A stretch of 64,000 bases of DNA from Aplysia californica. Taxonomy: Eukaryota > Mollusca > Gastropoda > Aplysiida > Aplysiidae. The stretch covers positions 32,877 through 96,876 of the forward strand of contig NW_004798360.1 in NCBI RefSeq assembly GCF_000002075.1, in the 5' to 3' direction. The translations under genes were made by a program, and so were the position numbers. Positions 27,690 to 32,284 of the stretch are shown here, one piece after another; within the stretch, counting starts at the first letter, position 1, and every line of letters starts with the position of its first letter. Under the pieces are notes generated by a model. That model saw only the letters and a program-made list of their open reading frames with translations. It did not search any database and had not been told where the DNA came from.

Positions 27690-27932
27690 TCATTATAATT
27701 ATTGTTATTCTTCTTCTTCATCTTCTTCTTTTTCTTGTTCTTGTTCTTCTTCTTATTATTATCATTATTAGTAGTATTATTATTTGTTTAATTATCATTA
27801 TTTTTATTTTTATCGTTATCATCATAATTGTTATTATTATTATAATTCACCATGTGTTTTGTCCAGGTGTGGGGTCTCAGTGACGACGAGGAATTCAGCA
27901 GTGGGCCAGGAAGTATGGACATGGACACGTGA
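325..27932 (+). CDS. ATG7: ATG7, E1-like ubiquitin-fold activating enzyme of autophagy (19 coding exons, complete)
   Basis: ATG7 activates ATG12 and the ATG8/LC3 proteins with ATP, holds them as thioesters on a cysteine, and passes them to the E2 enzymes ATG10 and ATG3 in the cytosol. Joining 19 GT-AG exons gives 728 residues, slightly longer than the 703 of human ATG7. All junctions keep phase. In order: N-terminal ATG3/ATG10-binding region (about residues 1-330, starting [12 protein letters not shown]); linker; adenylation domain with the nucleotide loop LGSGTLGCN (386-394); the DTRESRWLP block (exon 13); CxxC zinc pairs at C562/C565 and C661/C664; catalytic cysteine C584 in LDQQCTV; and an acidic C-terminal tail (VWGLSDDEE) like the ATG8-binding tail of the family. 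The start was chosen because the conserved APFSSA block follows at once. Every key residue is present, so the gene looks functional. No promoter is recognisable. Confidence 0.96.
458..1863 (+). other. ATG7 intron 1, otherwise empty
   Basis: Apart from B1 and a TA run, it holds only an AGATCT-based palindrome at 571-599. No exon or RNA gene is seen. Confidence 0.6.
905..1082 (+). mobile_element. Retroposon family B, copy B1
   Basis: Family B is ~180 bp. It starts GGGTGGTTGGCGGGTGCTCT, has a pyrimidine-rich middle, and ends with the hairpin-forming tail GGCACTTATATGACC to AAGTGCCGTAAAAC, then CTACTAAAACTAAA. Two copies (B4, B10) have 12-bp target duplications, so it moves by retroposition. The middle is related to family C. 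Confidence 0.8.
1864..1918 (+). CDS. ATG7: ATG7 coding exon 2
   Basis: Short exon encoding about residues 45-62 ([17 protein letters not shown]). The acceptor is AAG at 1861-1863 after a T-rich stretch; the donor GT is at 1919. Phases 1 and 2 match the flanking exons. Confidence 0.9.
2428..2545 (+). CDS. ATG7: ATG7 coding exon 3
   Basis: Encodes residues 63-102, including [19 protein letters not shown], which matches the GTLYNTNTLESFK block of vertebrate ATG7. The acceptor is TTACAG; the donor is gtatg at 2546. A TTAA-flanked MITE begins at intron base +6. Confidence 0.95.
2551..2750 (+). mobile_element. TTAA-flanked MITE, family F (piggyBac-like), copy F1
   Basis: 200 bp bounded by TTAACCCTATCCATACG and CGTACGGATAGGGTTAA. 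A TTAA target with a CCC-starting inverted repeat is the piggyBac pattern. It begins five bases after the exon 3 splice donor. Confidence 0.85.
2789..2985 (+). mobile_element. tRNA-derived SINE, copy S8
   Basis: Degenerate tRNA-like head, then GTCCTTGAAAAAAGCACTTT and TTTTCCTCACTTG, the body shared with S2 and S7. ATG7 intron 3. Confidence 0.6.
3077..3523 (+). mobile_element. MITE family A, copy A1
   Basis: A ~440-bp non-coding element found about fifteen times here. The ends are inverted repeats of ~34 bp beginning TGTGAGGCAGCGTGGTGGAA and continuing TCAGGCTCTCGTCA; TA is the likely flank. The interior is unique to the family and has no frame. Orientation is defined by TTTTTGGGCATGTAGAG near the left end. 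The superfamily is not identifiable without a target duplication longer than TA. Intron 3 of ATG7. Confidence 0.85.
3669..3755. repeat. CA microsatellite
   Basis: CA run with GTGC and TAAACTG breaks. ATG7 intron 3. Other short runs: TA at 1287-1316, 2300-2322, 4218-4242 and 36330-36368; C at 30391-30420; G at 16390-16404. Confidence 0.88.
4270..4347 (+). CDS. ATG7: ATG7 coding exon 4
   Basis: Encodes residues 103-128 ([18 protein letters not shown] and FVLLTFS). The acceptor is TCTTTTCAG, the donor gtaagt at 4348, phase 0 on both sides. Confidence 0.95.
4800..5325 (+). mobile_element. LINE RNase H fragment with a triplicated 42-bp unit
   Basis: [20 protein letters not shown] begins a ribonuclease H domain of the type carried by some LINEs (I-like clades). 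The second part ([16 protein letters not shown] and [16 protein letters not shown]) is in another frame, so the copy is broken. The block [14 protein letters not shown], around an active-site Asp, occurs three times in frame. No LTR or integrase is seen nearby. Confidence 0.7.
5482..5598 (+). CDS. ATG7: ATG7 coding exon 5
   Basis: Encodes residues 129-167 with the family block [19 protein letters not shown]. The acceptor is CTCCAG, the donor gtaaca at 5599. A family A MITE begins only eight bases into the following intron. Confidence 0.95.
5606..6028 (+). mobile_element. MITE family A, copy A2
   Basis: Left end of the TTTGTGTCAACGTGG type, right end CTGCCTCACATTT. It begins at base +8 of ATG7 intron 5. 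Confidence 0.85.
6708..6851 (+). CDS. ATG7: ATG7 coding exon 6
   Basis: Encodes residues 168-215 ([13 protein letters not shown], then [14 protein letters not shown]). It matches the EALECAYDN and YFLIKYDENM region of vertebrate ATG7 moderately well. The acceptor is AACCAG, the donor gtgagt at 6852, phase 0. Confidence 0.92.
6926..7108 (+). mobile_element. Retroposon family B, copy B2
   Basis: Complete copy in ATG7 intron 6, sense to the gene, next to a TTAA-type MITE. Confidence 0.8.
7111..7401 (+). mobile_element. TTAA-flanked MITE (piggyBac-like), second family
   Basis: Bounded by TTAACCTTTCGAGCC and GGGCTCAAAGGGTTAA, an inverted pair. No coding capacity is seen. ATG7 intron 6, directly after retroposon B2. 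Confidence 0.7.
7487..7926 (+). mobile_element. MITE family A, copy A3
   Basis: Left end TTTGTGTCACGAC, right end CGCGCTGCCTCACATTT, diverged interior. ATG7 intron 6. Confidence 0.82.
8000..8212 (+). mobile_element. tRNA-derived SINE, copy S5
   Basis: B-box-like AGACCTGAGTTTCATTCG near the left end and GGGGCGTAAATACACC near the right. Partial. Confidence 0.55.
8269..8512 (+). mobile_element. MITE family D, copy D1
   Basis: About 240 bp with short inverted ends of the form GGTCGCTTTTAAG. Diagnostic interior: ATGCTGTTTTGAGAAAA and GAAACCAAACTTCTCCTATA. Four copies here; no target duplication is clear. Confidence 0.75.
8745..9187 (-). mobile_element. MITE family A, copy A4
   Basis: Young-type ends (GTGAGGCAG and CTGCCTCAC), reverse orientation. 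It stops 21 bases before ATG7 exon 7. Confidence 0.87.
9209..9399 (+). CDS. ATG7: ATG7 coding exon 7
   Basis: Encodes about residues 216-278, with [19 protein letters not shown] matching the YDPCNLAQYPGWPLRNFL block. The acceptor is CCCCAG at 9203-9208. A second in-frame AG at 9216-9217 would remove three residues (SEQ), so tandem acceptor use is possible. A family A MITE ends 21 bases before the exon. The donor GT is at 9400, phase 2. Confidence 0.92.
9427..9575 (+). mobile_element. MITE family I, copy I1
   Basis: About 150 bp with ~30-bp inverted ends: ATGTTGCGACC plus GTGCTTTCTTGTCGTATC, and the mirror GATACGACAAGAAAGCAC plus GGTCGCGATGT. ATG7 intron 7. Confidence 0.78.
10090..10406 (+). 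mobile_element. 5'-truncated RTE-like LINE, copy L1
   Basis: Frame 10153-10401 reads [47 protein letters not shown], the C-terminal end of RTE-type reverse transcriptases, then a short GAT tail. An exact 12-bp repeat AGACTAGCACAA flanks it (10078-10089, 10407-10418). Confidence 0.87.
11094..11221 (+). CDS. ATG7: ATG7 coding exon 8
   Basis: Encodes about residues 279-321 ([19 protein letters not shown]), matching SVEVVCFRDRTMQG of the family. The acceptor is TTTACAG, the donor gtatga at 11222, phase 1. The 3' end is less conserved, so the donor is chosen by phase with exon 9. Confidence 0.9.
11319..11395 (+). repeat. Dispersed AAT-run plus GCGCTTTACA motif
   Basis: AATAATAATAA, then AGCATTTGTATAGTG, CTCAACAGCAGGCTCTATGC and GCTTTACA. 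Related copies: 19691-19800, 26866-26940 (reverse), 41328-41445 and 62755-62830. A SINE-end type repeat common in marine invertebrates. Confidence 0.6.
11821..12088 (+). mobile_element. Retroposon family B, copy B3 with ~92-bp insert
   Basis: Complete copy broken at CTATAT (11880) by about 92 unrelated bases, resuming CTTATCTC at 11973. ATG7 intron 8, sense. Confidence 0.75.
12308..12398 (+). CDS. ATG7: ATG7 coding exon 9
   Basis: Encodes about residues 322-351, containing [20 protein letters not shown], the highly conserved block ahead of the adenylation domain. The acceptor is CATTAG, the donor gtgagt at 12399, phase 2. Confidence 0.94.
12564..12822 (+). mobile_element. Retroposon family C, shortened copy C1
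   Basis: Family C is ~400 bp. It has a C-rich start, CAGTGCTACTGACTGAAGTG, GTCTTTAGGCCATTCCCAAA, a body related to B, GACTTCTCTGTTGACATCCA, and the shared hairpin tail. This copy lacks the segment between GTTTGTCAC and GTAAAACC. ATG7 intron 9, sense. Confidence 0.75.
13679..13847 (+). mobile_element. Retroposon family B, copy B4 with target duplication
   Basis: Flanked by the exact 12-bp repeat AGATACACAATC (13667-13678, 13848-13859). Slightly 5'-truncated (starts GGGTGCTCTGG). ATG7 intron 9, sense. Confidence 0.88.
14283..14688 (+). mobile_element. Retroposon family C, full copy C2
   Basis: 406 bp flanked by the 9-bp repeat CTCAGAGAC (14274-14282, 14689-14697). ATG7 intron 9, sense. Confidence 0.86.
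14872..15056 (-). mobile_element. Retroposon family B, copy B5 (antisense)
   Basis: The only full B copy that is antisense to its host gene. ATG7 intron 9. Confidence 0.82.
15210..15299 (+). mobile_element. RTE-like LINE 3' fragment, copy L7
   Basis: The last ~90 bp only: AGAAATGAGAGGTGAGCC, GGCCGATGTCTG, and a GAAGAAAAAGAAG tail. Confidence 0.55.
15339..15483 (+). CDS. ATG7: ATG7 coding exon 10 (nucleotide-binding loop)
   Basis: Encodes residues 352-400 ([20 protein letters not shown], then [17 protein letters not shown]). The GSGTLG glycine loop binds ATP in E1 enzymes. The acceptor is CTCCCCAG, the donor gtatgc at 15484, phase 0. Confidence 0.97.
15541..15853 (-). mobile_element. 5'-truncated LINE 3' end, copy Z1
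   Basis: Encodes [20 protein letters not shown] and [19 protein letters not shown]. The tail is AAAAGTAAAGTAAAAGTA. An exact 12-bp direct repeat ATCCTTGTTGAT flanks it (15529-15540, 15854-15865), proving target-primed insertion. ATG7 intron 10. Confidence 0.88.
15986..16056 (-). mobile_element. tRNA-like SINE head, copy S6
   Basis: On the - strand, A box TAGTGGTTCGGTTACTGGG and B box GGTTCGAGGCTC. Head only. Confidence 0.6.
16075..16300 (-). mobile_element. MITE family D, copy D2
   Basis: Reverse copy; AGTCGCTTTTAAG and CTTAAAAGCGACC mark the ends. Confidence 0.75.
16453..16611 (+). CDS. ATG7: ATG7 coding exon 11 (adenylation domain)
   Basis: Encodes residues 401-453 ([20 protein letters not shown], then [18 protein letters not shown]). 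[14 protein letters not shown] is the E1 motif that follows the nucleotide loop; the Asp contacts ATP/Mg in the family. The donor gtgggt is at 16612, phase 0. Confidence 0.97.
16677..17115 (-). mobile_element. MITE family A, copy A5
   Basis: Ends TTGAGGCAGCGTGGTG and CACCGCATCGTGACACAA, the asymmetric older type. It starts 66 bases after ATG7 exon 11. Confidence 0.85.
17553..17725 (+). mobile_element. Retroposon family B, copy B6
   Basis: Diverged tail (ATGACCTAATTGTGTTGC). It ends 34 bases before ATG7 exon 12, sense. Confidence 0.78.
17760..17811 (+). CDS. ATG7: ATG7 coding exon 12
   Basis: Short exon for residues 454-470 ([17 protein letters not shown]), matching FNMSIPMPGHPV of vertebrates. 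The acceptor is a strong T-rich tract ending TTGCAG; the donor GT is at 17812, phase 1. A family B retroposon ends about 35 bases upstream. Confidence 0.94.
17997..18237 (+). mobile_element. Retroposon family C, 5'-truncated copy C3
   Basis: Right 60% of the family. A reversed copy of the shared tail (17950-17996) abuts it. ATG7 intron 12. Confidence 0.75.
18305..18441 (+). CDS. ATG7: ATG7 coding exon 13
   Basis: Encodes residues 471-516 ([20 protein letters not shown]). The [11 protein letters not shown] block is one of the most conserved of the family. The acceptor is CCCCAG, the donor gtgaga at 18442, phase 0. Confidence 0.97.
18515..18610 (+). mobile_element. 5'-truncated LINE 3' end, copy Z2
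   Basis: The last ~96 bp of the Z1 family, flanked by the exact 14-bp repeat GACTTGGCCCCATT (18501-18514, 18611-18624). ATG7 intron 13. Confidence 0.87.
18974..19144 (+). CDS. ATG7: ATG7 coding exon 14 (first zinc CxxC pair)
   Basis: Encodes residues 517-573: [16 protein letters not shown], a variable charged loop, then [14 protein letters not shown] with C562 and C565 as half of the zinc site. The variable loop is shorter than in human ATG7. The donor gtgagt is at 19145. Confidence 0.97.
19880..20098 (+). mobile_element. RTE-like LINE 3' fragment, copy L6
   Basis: Decayed match to the end of L4 (GAACATCCAAGCAGAGAAATGA, shortened here to GAGAAATGAGCGG, and GGAGATGTCTGT), with a GAAGAAGAAG tail. 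Confidence 0.62.
20186..20627 (-). mobile_element. MITE family A, copy A6
   Basis: Diverged copy with ends ATGTAAGGCTTCATTGTG and CCGCGTCGTGACACATAT. ATG7 intron 14. Confidence 0.82.
21028..21531. mobile_element. Composite insert with inverted ends, containing a LINE 3' end
   Basis: It splits retroposon B7 at its TATCTC site. The outer ends GTAATGATATGGGACATAAT and ATTATGTCCCATATTATTAC are inverted. Inside, 21048-21092 and 21140-21187 form a second ~45-bp fold-back, followed by a LINE C-terminal frame on the - strand. Confidence 0.6.
21202..21525 (-). mobile_element. LINE C-terminal fragment (CCHC-like), copy Z4
   Basis: The - strand frame encodes [20 protein letters not shown] and [18 protein letters not shown], the zinc-knuckle end of a jockey-like LINE reverse transcriptase protein. 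It ends in a stop and a short (AAC)n tail. 5'-truncated. Confidence 0.72.
21753..21902 (+). mobile_element. MITE family I, copy I2
   Basis: Same ends as I1. It stops about 40 bases before ATG7 exon 15 and is part of a duplicated block (see findings). Confidence 0.78.
21942..22057 (+). CDS. ATG7: ATG7 coding exon 15 (catalytic cysteine)
   Basis: Encodes residues 574-611, beginning [18 protein letters not shown]584 corresponds to the thioester-forming cysteine (C572 in human ATG7). The rest ([18 protein letters not shown]) is the following helix. The acceptor is CTCTCAG, the donor gtaagt at 22058, phase 2. A ~150-bp MITE of family I ends about 40 bases upstream. Confidence 0.97.
22150..22672 (+). 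mobile_element. 5'-truncated RTE-like LINE, copy L2
   Basis: Older relative of L1, with [12 protein letters not shown] and [20 protein letters not shown] readable between stops, ending GGCACCGGATGATG. The left boundary is approximate. Confidence 0.72.
22770..23282. repeat. CT-rich microsatellite with assembly gap 22970-23256
   Basis: TGCC, TCTG and CT units flank 287 N bases. ATG7 intron 15. Confidence 0.92.
23521..23605 (+). CDS. ATG7: ATG7 coding exon 16
   Basis: Encodes residues 612-640 ([17 protein letters not shown]). CSLGIVPHQ matches TSLGLVPHQ of vertebrates. The donor gtcagt is at 23606. Two family B retroposons in tandem begin about 16 bases into the next intron. Confidence 0.95.
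23621..23788 (+). mobile_element. Retroposon family B, copy B8
   Basis: First of two B copies in tandem, starting about 16 bases after ATG7 exon 16. Confidence 0.8.
23789..23970 (+). mobile_element. Retroposon family B, copy B9
   Basis: Joined directly to B8. Its 3' flank is duplicated from, or shared with, that of B7. Confidence 0.8.
24067..24222 (+). mobile_element. MITE family I, copy I3
   Basis: Left end intact, right end diverged (ACAACAAGAAAGAACTG). It shares interior and flank with I2. Confidence 0.72.
24394..24562 (+). mobile_element. Retroposon family C, 5' part only, copy C4
   Basis: A C-run of about 22, then the family start; it stops after GGGAACTGCAGC. ATG7 intron 16. Confidence 0.7.
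24571..24741 (+). mobile_element. tRNA-derived SINE, copy S7
   Basis: A-box-like TCTAGTGGTTAGGGTTAG, then AATTTTCCTCACTGCAAC. It ends about 28 bases before ATG7 exon 17. Confidence 0.6.
24770..24850 (+). CDS. ATG7: ATG7 coding exon 17 (second zinc CxxC pair)
   Basis: Encodes residues 641-667 ([20 protein letters not shown], then CTACSDV) with C661 and C664. The acceptor is CTTCACAG, the donor gtaagt at 24851, phase 0. Confidence 0.97.
24883..25328 (+). mobile_element. MITE family A, copy A7
   Basis: Left end ATATGTGTCACGGCGTG, right end CATGATGCCTCACAT. It begins 33 bases after ATG7 exon 17. Confidence 0.85.
25521..26047 (+). mobile_element. Full-length tRNA-headed SINE, copy S1
   Basis: 527 bp with an exact 9-bp flanking repeat ATGATTTAG (25512-25520, 26048-26056). 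The head is tRNA-like, with A box TGGCCTAGAGGTTAAGG and B box GGTCCTGAGTTCGAATC, the internal RNA polymerase III promoter. The middle holds the widespread GCACGTTAAAGATTCC motif. The tail GCGCTCGTATGACC to GAGCGCCGTAAAAC is shared with families B and C. Confidence 0.88.
26150..26395 (+). mobile_element. MITE family A, truncated copy A8
   Basis: Only the left half of the family is visible, starting TGTCATAACGCGATGG; the right end is lost. Confidence 0.7.
26405..26495 (+). repeat. Dispersed ~75-bp motif, two copies
   Basis: CCAAAGAAACTGGGTG-ACATCGCCAA and CGGCGAGATGAGGCG are shared with 39745-39820. Nature unknown. Confidence 0.5.
26670..26789 (+). CDS. ATG7: ATG7 coding exon 18
   Basis: Encodes residues 668-707 ([18 protein letters not shown] and [11 protein letters not shown]), matching VLDQYEREGFNFLAKVFN and [11 protein letters not shown] of vertebrates. 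The acceptor is TTATTTCAG, the donor gtgagg at 26790. Confidence 0.97.
27004..27226 (-). mobile_element. tRNA-headed SINE, copy S3
   Basis: On the - strand the head has A box GTGGCGCAGCGTTAGTGCGC and B box GGGTTTGAGCCTTG. ATG7 intron 18. Confidence 0.65.
27395..27583 (-). mobile_element. MITE family A, internal fragment A9
   Basis: Matches the family interior (TTTTTGGCT, then GTTGATTAAAGG and TGTAAATTTTCA) without either end. Confidence 0.55.
27598..27850. repeat. ATT/AGT/CTT microsatellite cluster
   Basis: A mix of TTATTA, AGTAGTAGT and TTCTTC runs ending 16 bases before ATG7 exon 19. Confidence 0.88.
27867..27932 (+). CDS. ATG7: ATG7 coding exon 19 (C-terminal tail and stop)
   Basis: Encodes residues 708-728 and a TGA at 27930-27932. 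The tail [20 protein letters not shown] corresponds to the IWDMSDDETI end of human ATG7, extended by about eleven residues. The acceptor is GTCCAG. Confidence 0.95.
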   Translation: MWGLSDDEEFSSGPGSMDMDT

Positions 27933-28022
27933 AAGTGGCACAGGGTGGAGGGTTCGATTCCAGTGGAGGAAAGAGGGTGCTGCTGCTGGCCATGAGTCAT
28001 GAGGAATTGTGTTTTTATCATA

Positions 28023-28554
28023 ATTTGTGTCACGACGCAGTGAAATCAGGCTCTCGTCAATTTTTGGGCGAGTAGATCCAGAGATATTGGTATCAGTCGA
28101 AAGTTTGTTCTTTTGTCTTGCTTTTGATGGAAAAAAATATCCATATATCTTGAATACAGGTCGAGATATTTGTGAATGAAGAAGGTGGGGGTCGCCTGGT
28201 TTAGTTTAGTTTAGTTTAGTTTTCCGATCCAGCGGCCATTTGGGTTCTAGCCCTTCGGTCTGTCGATATGGCAAAGAATTGACAGGTTTTAATCAGCTGT
28301 GCTTTGTCGCTGTCGCCTGGTTTCAGAAGAGAATTTAGTGAGCGTGAGAGTTTCGTGGAAACTGAACAAATATGTTGTGCCTATAATCAACATTTTTCCG
28401 TAAAATCCTAACAGAAATGTTGTTAATGGGTATGAAAGGTATTGAGCCATAAAACGAAAATTCGATAAACATCCACAAATCTGTGAAGAAATGCCTGTTT
28501 TATCACTTTGATTATCTTGACGAGTGCCTGATTTCGCCACGCTGCCTCACATTT
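28023..28554 (+). mobile_element. MITE family A, copy A10, holding a LINE insertion
   Basis: Ends TTTGTGTCACGACGC and CACGCTGCCTCACATTT. It lies 90 bases after the ATG7 stop, so possibly in the 3'UTR. A 109-bp LINE tail has jumped into it (28203-28311). Confidence 0.85.
28203..28311 (-). mobile_element. 5'-truncated LINE 3' end, copy Z3, inside MITE A10
   Basis: 109 bp of the Z1 family with a tail of AAACT units. The 12-bp direct repeat GTCGCCTGGTTT (28191-28202, 28312-28323) is MITE sequence, so the LINE came second. Confidence 0.87.
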
Positions 28555-29080
28555 GAGTCATTTTTAGGAGCTGGTGGGTGTGCTTCTTCGTTTTTTTGTT
28601 GTTGTTTTTTTGTTTTAATGCTCTGTTTACTCTTTGCTCCCTGCTCTATATTGTAGTAATATACTGGAATGTGATTTAAGTCGCTGATTATAGGAAGCAG
28701 AGTGTTAAATGTGCTCAACTTATCCTGAGTTATGCTCACACGTGTGTGCCAGGAAATAATGAAGTATGCTTCTTTTCTTTTACTAATTTATACCATTATG
28801 GTTGATTTTTGTACTTTTTGCACCTACAGTCTGTGTATTTTGACATTATCCCTGCTTATTTATTTGTGTTTATGTTGAAGTTTCCTTACACAATGGTGGT
28901 TTAAAACTTTGAATTTGTTTTGTGGGTTGTAGTGTTGTAGCTTTTTTTGTGCTTTCTTTGACGAGTTTTTTGGTTGTGAGTCTGTGCCGCTCTCAATTTG
29001 CTCAAGAATCAGATATTTCAGAGCCAGCAAAATGTGACTGAGATGAGCAGACCATTGTTCTATCTACCTCTGCTTGTAGA

Positions 29081-29388
29081 ATTGTAAACGGGCTGATTTA
29101 TCAATGTCATGCTCTTACTGTGCTGGAGCAACATAGGGGGAACTGCTGCTTTTTCTTTCCTCATTCTTACTATCTTCATTTTCCTCTACTTCTTTTGTAT
29201 GTTTGTCACTCTCCTGTGGACTGCTATTTCTGGGGTGCCTTTATAGTAGACTTTGTGCTGTTGAGGCTAGAGAGGTGAGCACAGTAAGCCTGATTCCCCA
29301 TTTGGACTTCTCTGTTGACATCGACCCCTTGGCACTCATATGACCTTATGCAGTTGCGAGCGCCGTAAAACCTTACTAAAACAAACAA
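29081..29388 (+). mobile_element. Retroposon family C, copy C5
   Basis: 5'-truncated copy with an intact tail, downstream of the ATG7 stop. Confidence 0.78.
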
Positions 29389-29496
29389 ACAGCCTTGCAG
29401 CATAGTAGGCACATACTGCTTTCTTTCACATATTGTACAGAATGTCTGCATGCAATTTGGACGACTTGGGATCACTGTCGTCTTAGCACCAAGTTG

Positions 29497-29675
29497 TGGG
29501 TGGTTGGCGGGCGCTCTGGTGTGGTTTGCTTCTTCTTTCCTATGAAACATTTATCGTCCTTATCTCCCCTTCTTCTTTTTTATGTTTGTTACTCTCTTGT
29601 AACACCTCTAATCTTCTGGCGTTCATATGACCATATGAAGTTGCGAGCGCCGTAAAACCTCTACTAAAACTAAAA
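29497..29675 (+). mobile_element. Retroposon family B, copy B10 with target duplication
   Basis: Flanked by AGCACCAAGTTG and AGCCCCAAGTTG (29485-29496, 29676-29687; one mismatch). Downstream of the ATG7 stop. Confidence 0.82.
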
Positions 29676-29827
29676 AGCCCCAAGTTGTTGCGGTGTTAAG
29701 AAAAGTTTCCCCTTTGTCTGAACAGTAGAAAATGTTGAGTGGTCTTTCTCAGACGTCAGTTGTGTTTGTTTTGTCTTGATGCTAGTCATTCAGTTCCCGT
29801 GTATGCAAGAGTATGACAGTCTGTTTC

Positions 29828-29970
29828 TCTCAGTCTGTGGATTCACTCTGTCTGTGGATTCACTCTCTCTGTGGATTCACTCTGTCTGTGGATTCACTCT
29901 GTCTGTGGATTCACTCTGTCTGTGGATTCACTCTGTCTGTGGATTCACTCTGTCTGTGGATTCACTCTGT
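29828..29970. repeat. 18-bp minisatellite, about 8 units
   Basis: Unit CTGTCTGTGGATTCACTC. The 18-bp period leaves several frames open, but this is not a gene. Confidence 0.9.
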
Positions 29971-30136
29971 GGATTCGTTCCGGCTAGTGTTCATGAATGA
30001 GAAGGGAGAATCAAAACAATTTTTTTAAAATAGTAACAGACAGTTTTTTAAATAAATAGTAAAATAAAGATGATGAAATTATACTCGGGTATAGAAGTAT
30101 TTATGAGCGAGTGAAAGGGTGAAGCTGTAGAATATG

Positions 30137-30177
<41 letters not shown>

Positions 30178-30537
30178 GAGATACCTGCATATGTGAAATC
30201 TTAAGTAAATGTTATGTTCATAACACACCCCTTTCATCAACTTTGGTTATTCATGTAGTGTCCCTTGTTTTATTGCTTGCTTGTTATAGACAAAGACTGT
30301 TTCAGAAAGCAATGAGAACTCATTGTATGAATTTTTGATAAATTCTGGGGATTGAACCTGAGTCCTCCAGATGCACGACACAACACTGATCCCCCCCCCC
30401 CCCCTCCCCCCCCCCCACCCCCAAAAAAAGTTTAAATAAATAAATAAATAAAACATTTATTGTACTAAGATTAATTTCTTTTTTACAGATATTTGAAATG
30501 TCATATGGGCTGACTGAGAGAATACTTGTTGATCATT

Positions 30538-30690
30538 CTCTAACTCTTTGCGTTCACTTGGCGCAAATTGGCTGGTGAAAATTATCCATTCTGGTCACCT
30601 GGCGCCGCGAAGTCCGATGCAGTCGCTCTCCTGGCTTGGTGACCAGATTGGGTATTTTGTACTGCTGGCTGTGTGACTGCAAAGTGTTAT
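30538..30690 (+). mobile_element. Small MITE, family G, diverged copy 2
   Basis: Left TCTAACTCTTTGCGTTCAC, right GTGACTGCAAAGTGTTA, and the shared interior GGTGACCAG and TTTTGTACTGCTGGCTGTGT. Confidence 0.65.
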
Positions 30691-31042
30691 TGTGCTTGTG
30701 CAGTGTTGGAAAAGTCACACCGCTGTTTTTACCTCAGTGCTCTAGCTTGTGGATACACACAGGGTTTTTTGGGATTGTTGGGTGCCTACCCAGTCCTCAC
30801 ATGTGTTGTGGAACGAGAAGCATTTTTTCATGTAGTAGTTCCCAACTTTACTATTGATGGTATAAATGTTTTAATGTTTTGCAACATTCCAAACGTATCT
30901 TGCTGTTTTGTCCTAGGGCCTTGTATTGTAAAACTATAAGAGTAGTGAAGATTGCCGAGCCAGTTGATGCGTTATTTTGCTTTAAAAATCAGTCTGAAAA
31001 GAATGCAATATCCTAGACTAGAAGGAAGACCAATATACTCGA

Positions 31043-31128
31043 TAAAAGTTCTCCCCACATGGGAATCAAACGTTGGTCTCCTGCGTGCAACAGCAAAACA
31101 CCTCACCGCTACACCACAGATGCCAGTT
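31043..31128 (-). mobile_element. tRNA-like SINE head, copy S4
   Basis: On the - strand, A box TGGTGTAGCGGTGAGG and B box CGTTTGATTCCC. Head only. Confidence 0.62.
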
Positions 31129-31298
31129 GACTTTTTGTGTAGGGTAGAAAGCTTACTAAAGAGATAAGTGAGAATGTTAGTTTGTACTTAGTGTTAAAGT
31201 TAAAAGTCCATTTCCTTTGTTCTAAGCTACTGAAAAGGCAGCAGTCATTATTTTATTTTTATTTTAAGACCCTCATTTTCATGCTTTCTCTCTACTTT

Positions 31299-31356
31299 TG
31301 GCGCTCATATGACCTTATGCAGTTGCGAGCGCCGTAAAACCTCTACTAAAACTAAA
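31299..31356 (+). repeat. Shared SINE tail, solitary copy with perfect stem
   Basis: GGCGCTCATATGACC to GAGCGCC, then GTAAAACCTCTACTAAAAC; no head. Similar tail-only pieces lie at 10700-10750, 13861-13917, 17950-17996 (-), 40519-40566, 48031-48062, 50883-50925 (-) and 54233-54290 (-). Confidence 0.7.
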
Positions 31357-31471
31357 CTTTCTCTCTACTTTTGTATTTTGTCATTTTGTTCCCCAGCGCA
31401 ATCAAGTCATTTCTTGTTGTTTGTAAGGAAAAGCTTGTTGCTTCCACGCCTGATTAGATCATAATATATGA

Positions 31472-31652
31472 TAGTGGGTGGTTGGCGGGGACTCTGGTGT
31501 GGTTTGCTTCTTTTTTCCTATCAAACGTCTTTCGTCTTTATCGCCCCTCCTTTTTTGTGTTTTTTTACTCTCTTGTAACACCTCTAATCTTCGGCACTTA
31601 TCTAATATGACCTTATTGTGTTGCAAGTGCCCAAAAAGACTTACTAAAACAA
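31472..31652 (+). mobile_element. Retroposon family B, copy B11
   Basis: Complete copy with a damaged tail hairpin (CAAGTGCCCAAAAAG). Downstream of the ATG7 stop. Confidence 0.78.
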
Positions 31653-31849
31653 TTCCACCCCTCACTAGATGTATATCAGAAACAAAGAGAGTATGGTGTG
31701 GATCTTACTGAGGCTGTTTTGCCATACTTTACCAAGTGGACATGACATGGCATTGAAATGTGGGGAATATTTCTTACTTGTATAGGAAAAATAGGAGTTT
31801 CTGACGGGTTTTCATTTTGTTTGTTTTTACATGTATATATTGCTTTCCT

Positions 31850-32206
31850 TGTATGAGGAGTATTTTAAGAATTAAGTGGCAGGATAGAATAAGAAATGAA
31901 GAGCTGTGGGAAAGGACAGGACAAAAGGATATAGAAGTAGAAATAAGACTAAGAAAGTGGTGATGGATGGGACACACCTTAAGAAAGCCCAGCGGAAACA
32001 TCACAAGACAGTCACTGCAGTGGAACCCACAGGGAGCACGAGGCAGGGGTAGGCCACGGGAAACAAAGAGGAGATGCGTGGAAAGGGACATGAGAGAAAT
32101 GAAGCTCACTTGGAACGAGCTTGGAAGGATGGCTCAGGACAGAGATAAATGGAAGGAGCTTGTATGTGGCCTATACCCTGCCAGGGGTGACAGGCATTGA
32201 TGATTG
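31850..32206 (+). mobile_element. 5'-truncated RTE-like LINE, copy L3
   Basis: Encodes MGHTLRKPSGNITRQSLQWN, then GARGRGRPRETKRRCVERDM and WKELVCGLYPARGDRH. Flanked by an exact 11-bp repeat ATTGCTTTCCT (31839-31849, 32207-32217). A different subfamily from L1. Confidence 0.86.
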
Positions 32207-32284
32207 ATTGCTTTCCTGGTAACATTATTTTCCTCACTTTTCTTTCTCCTGTCTGCCATATTGAAAGAAATCTTGTAGGAATAT

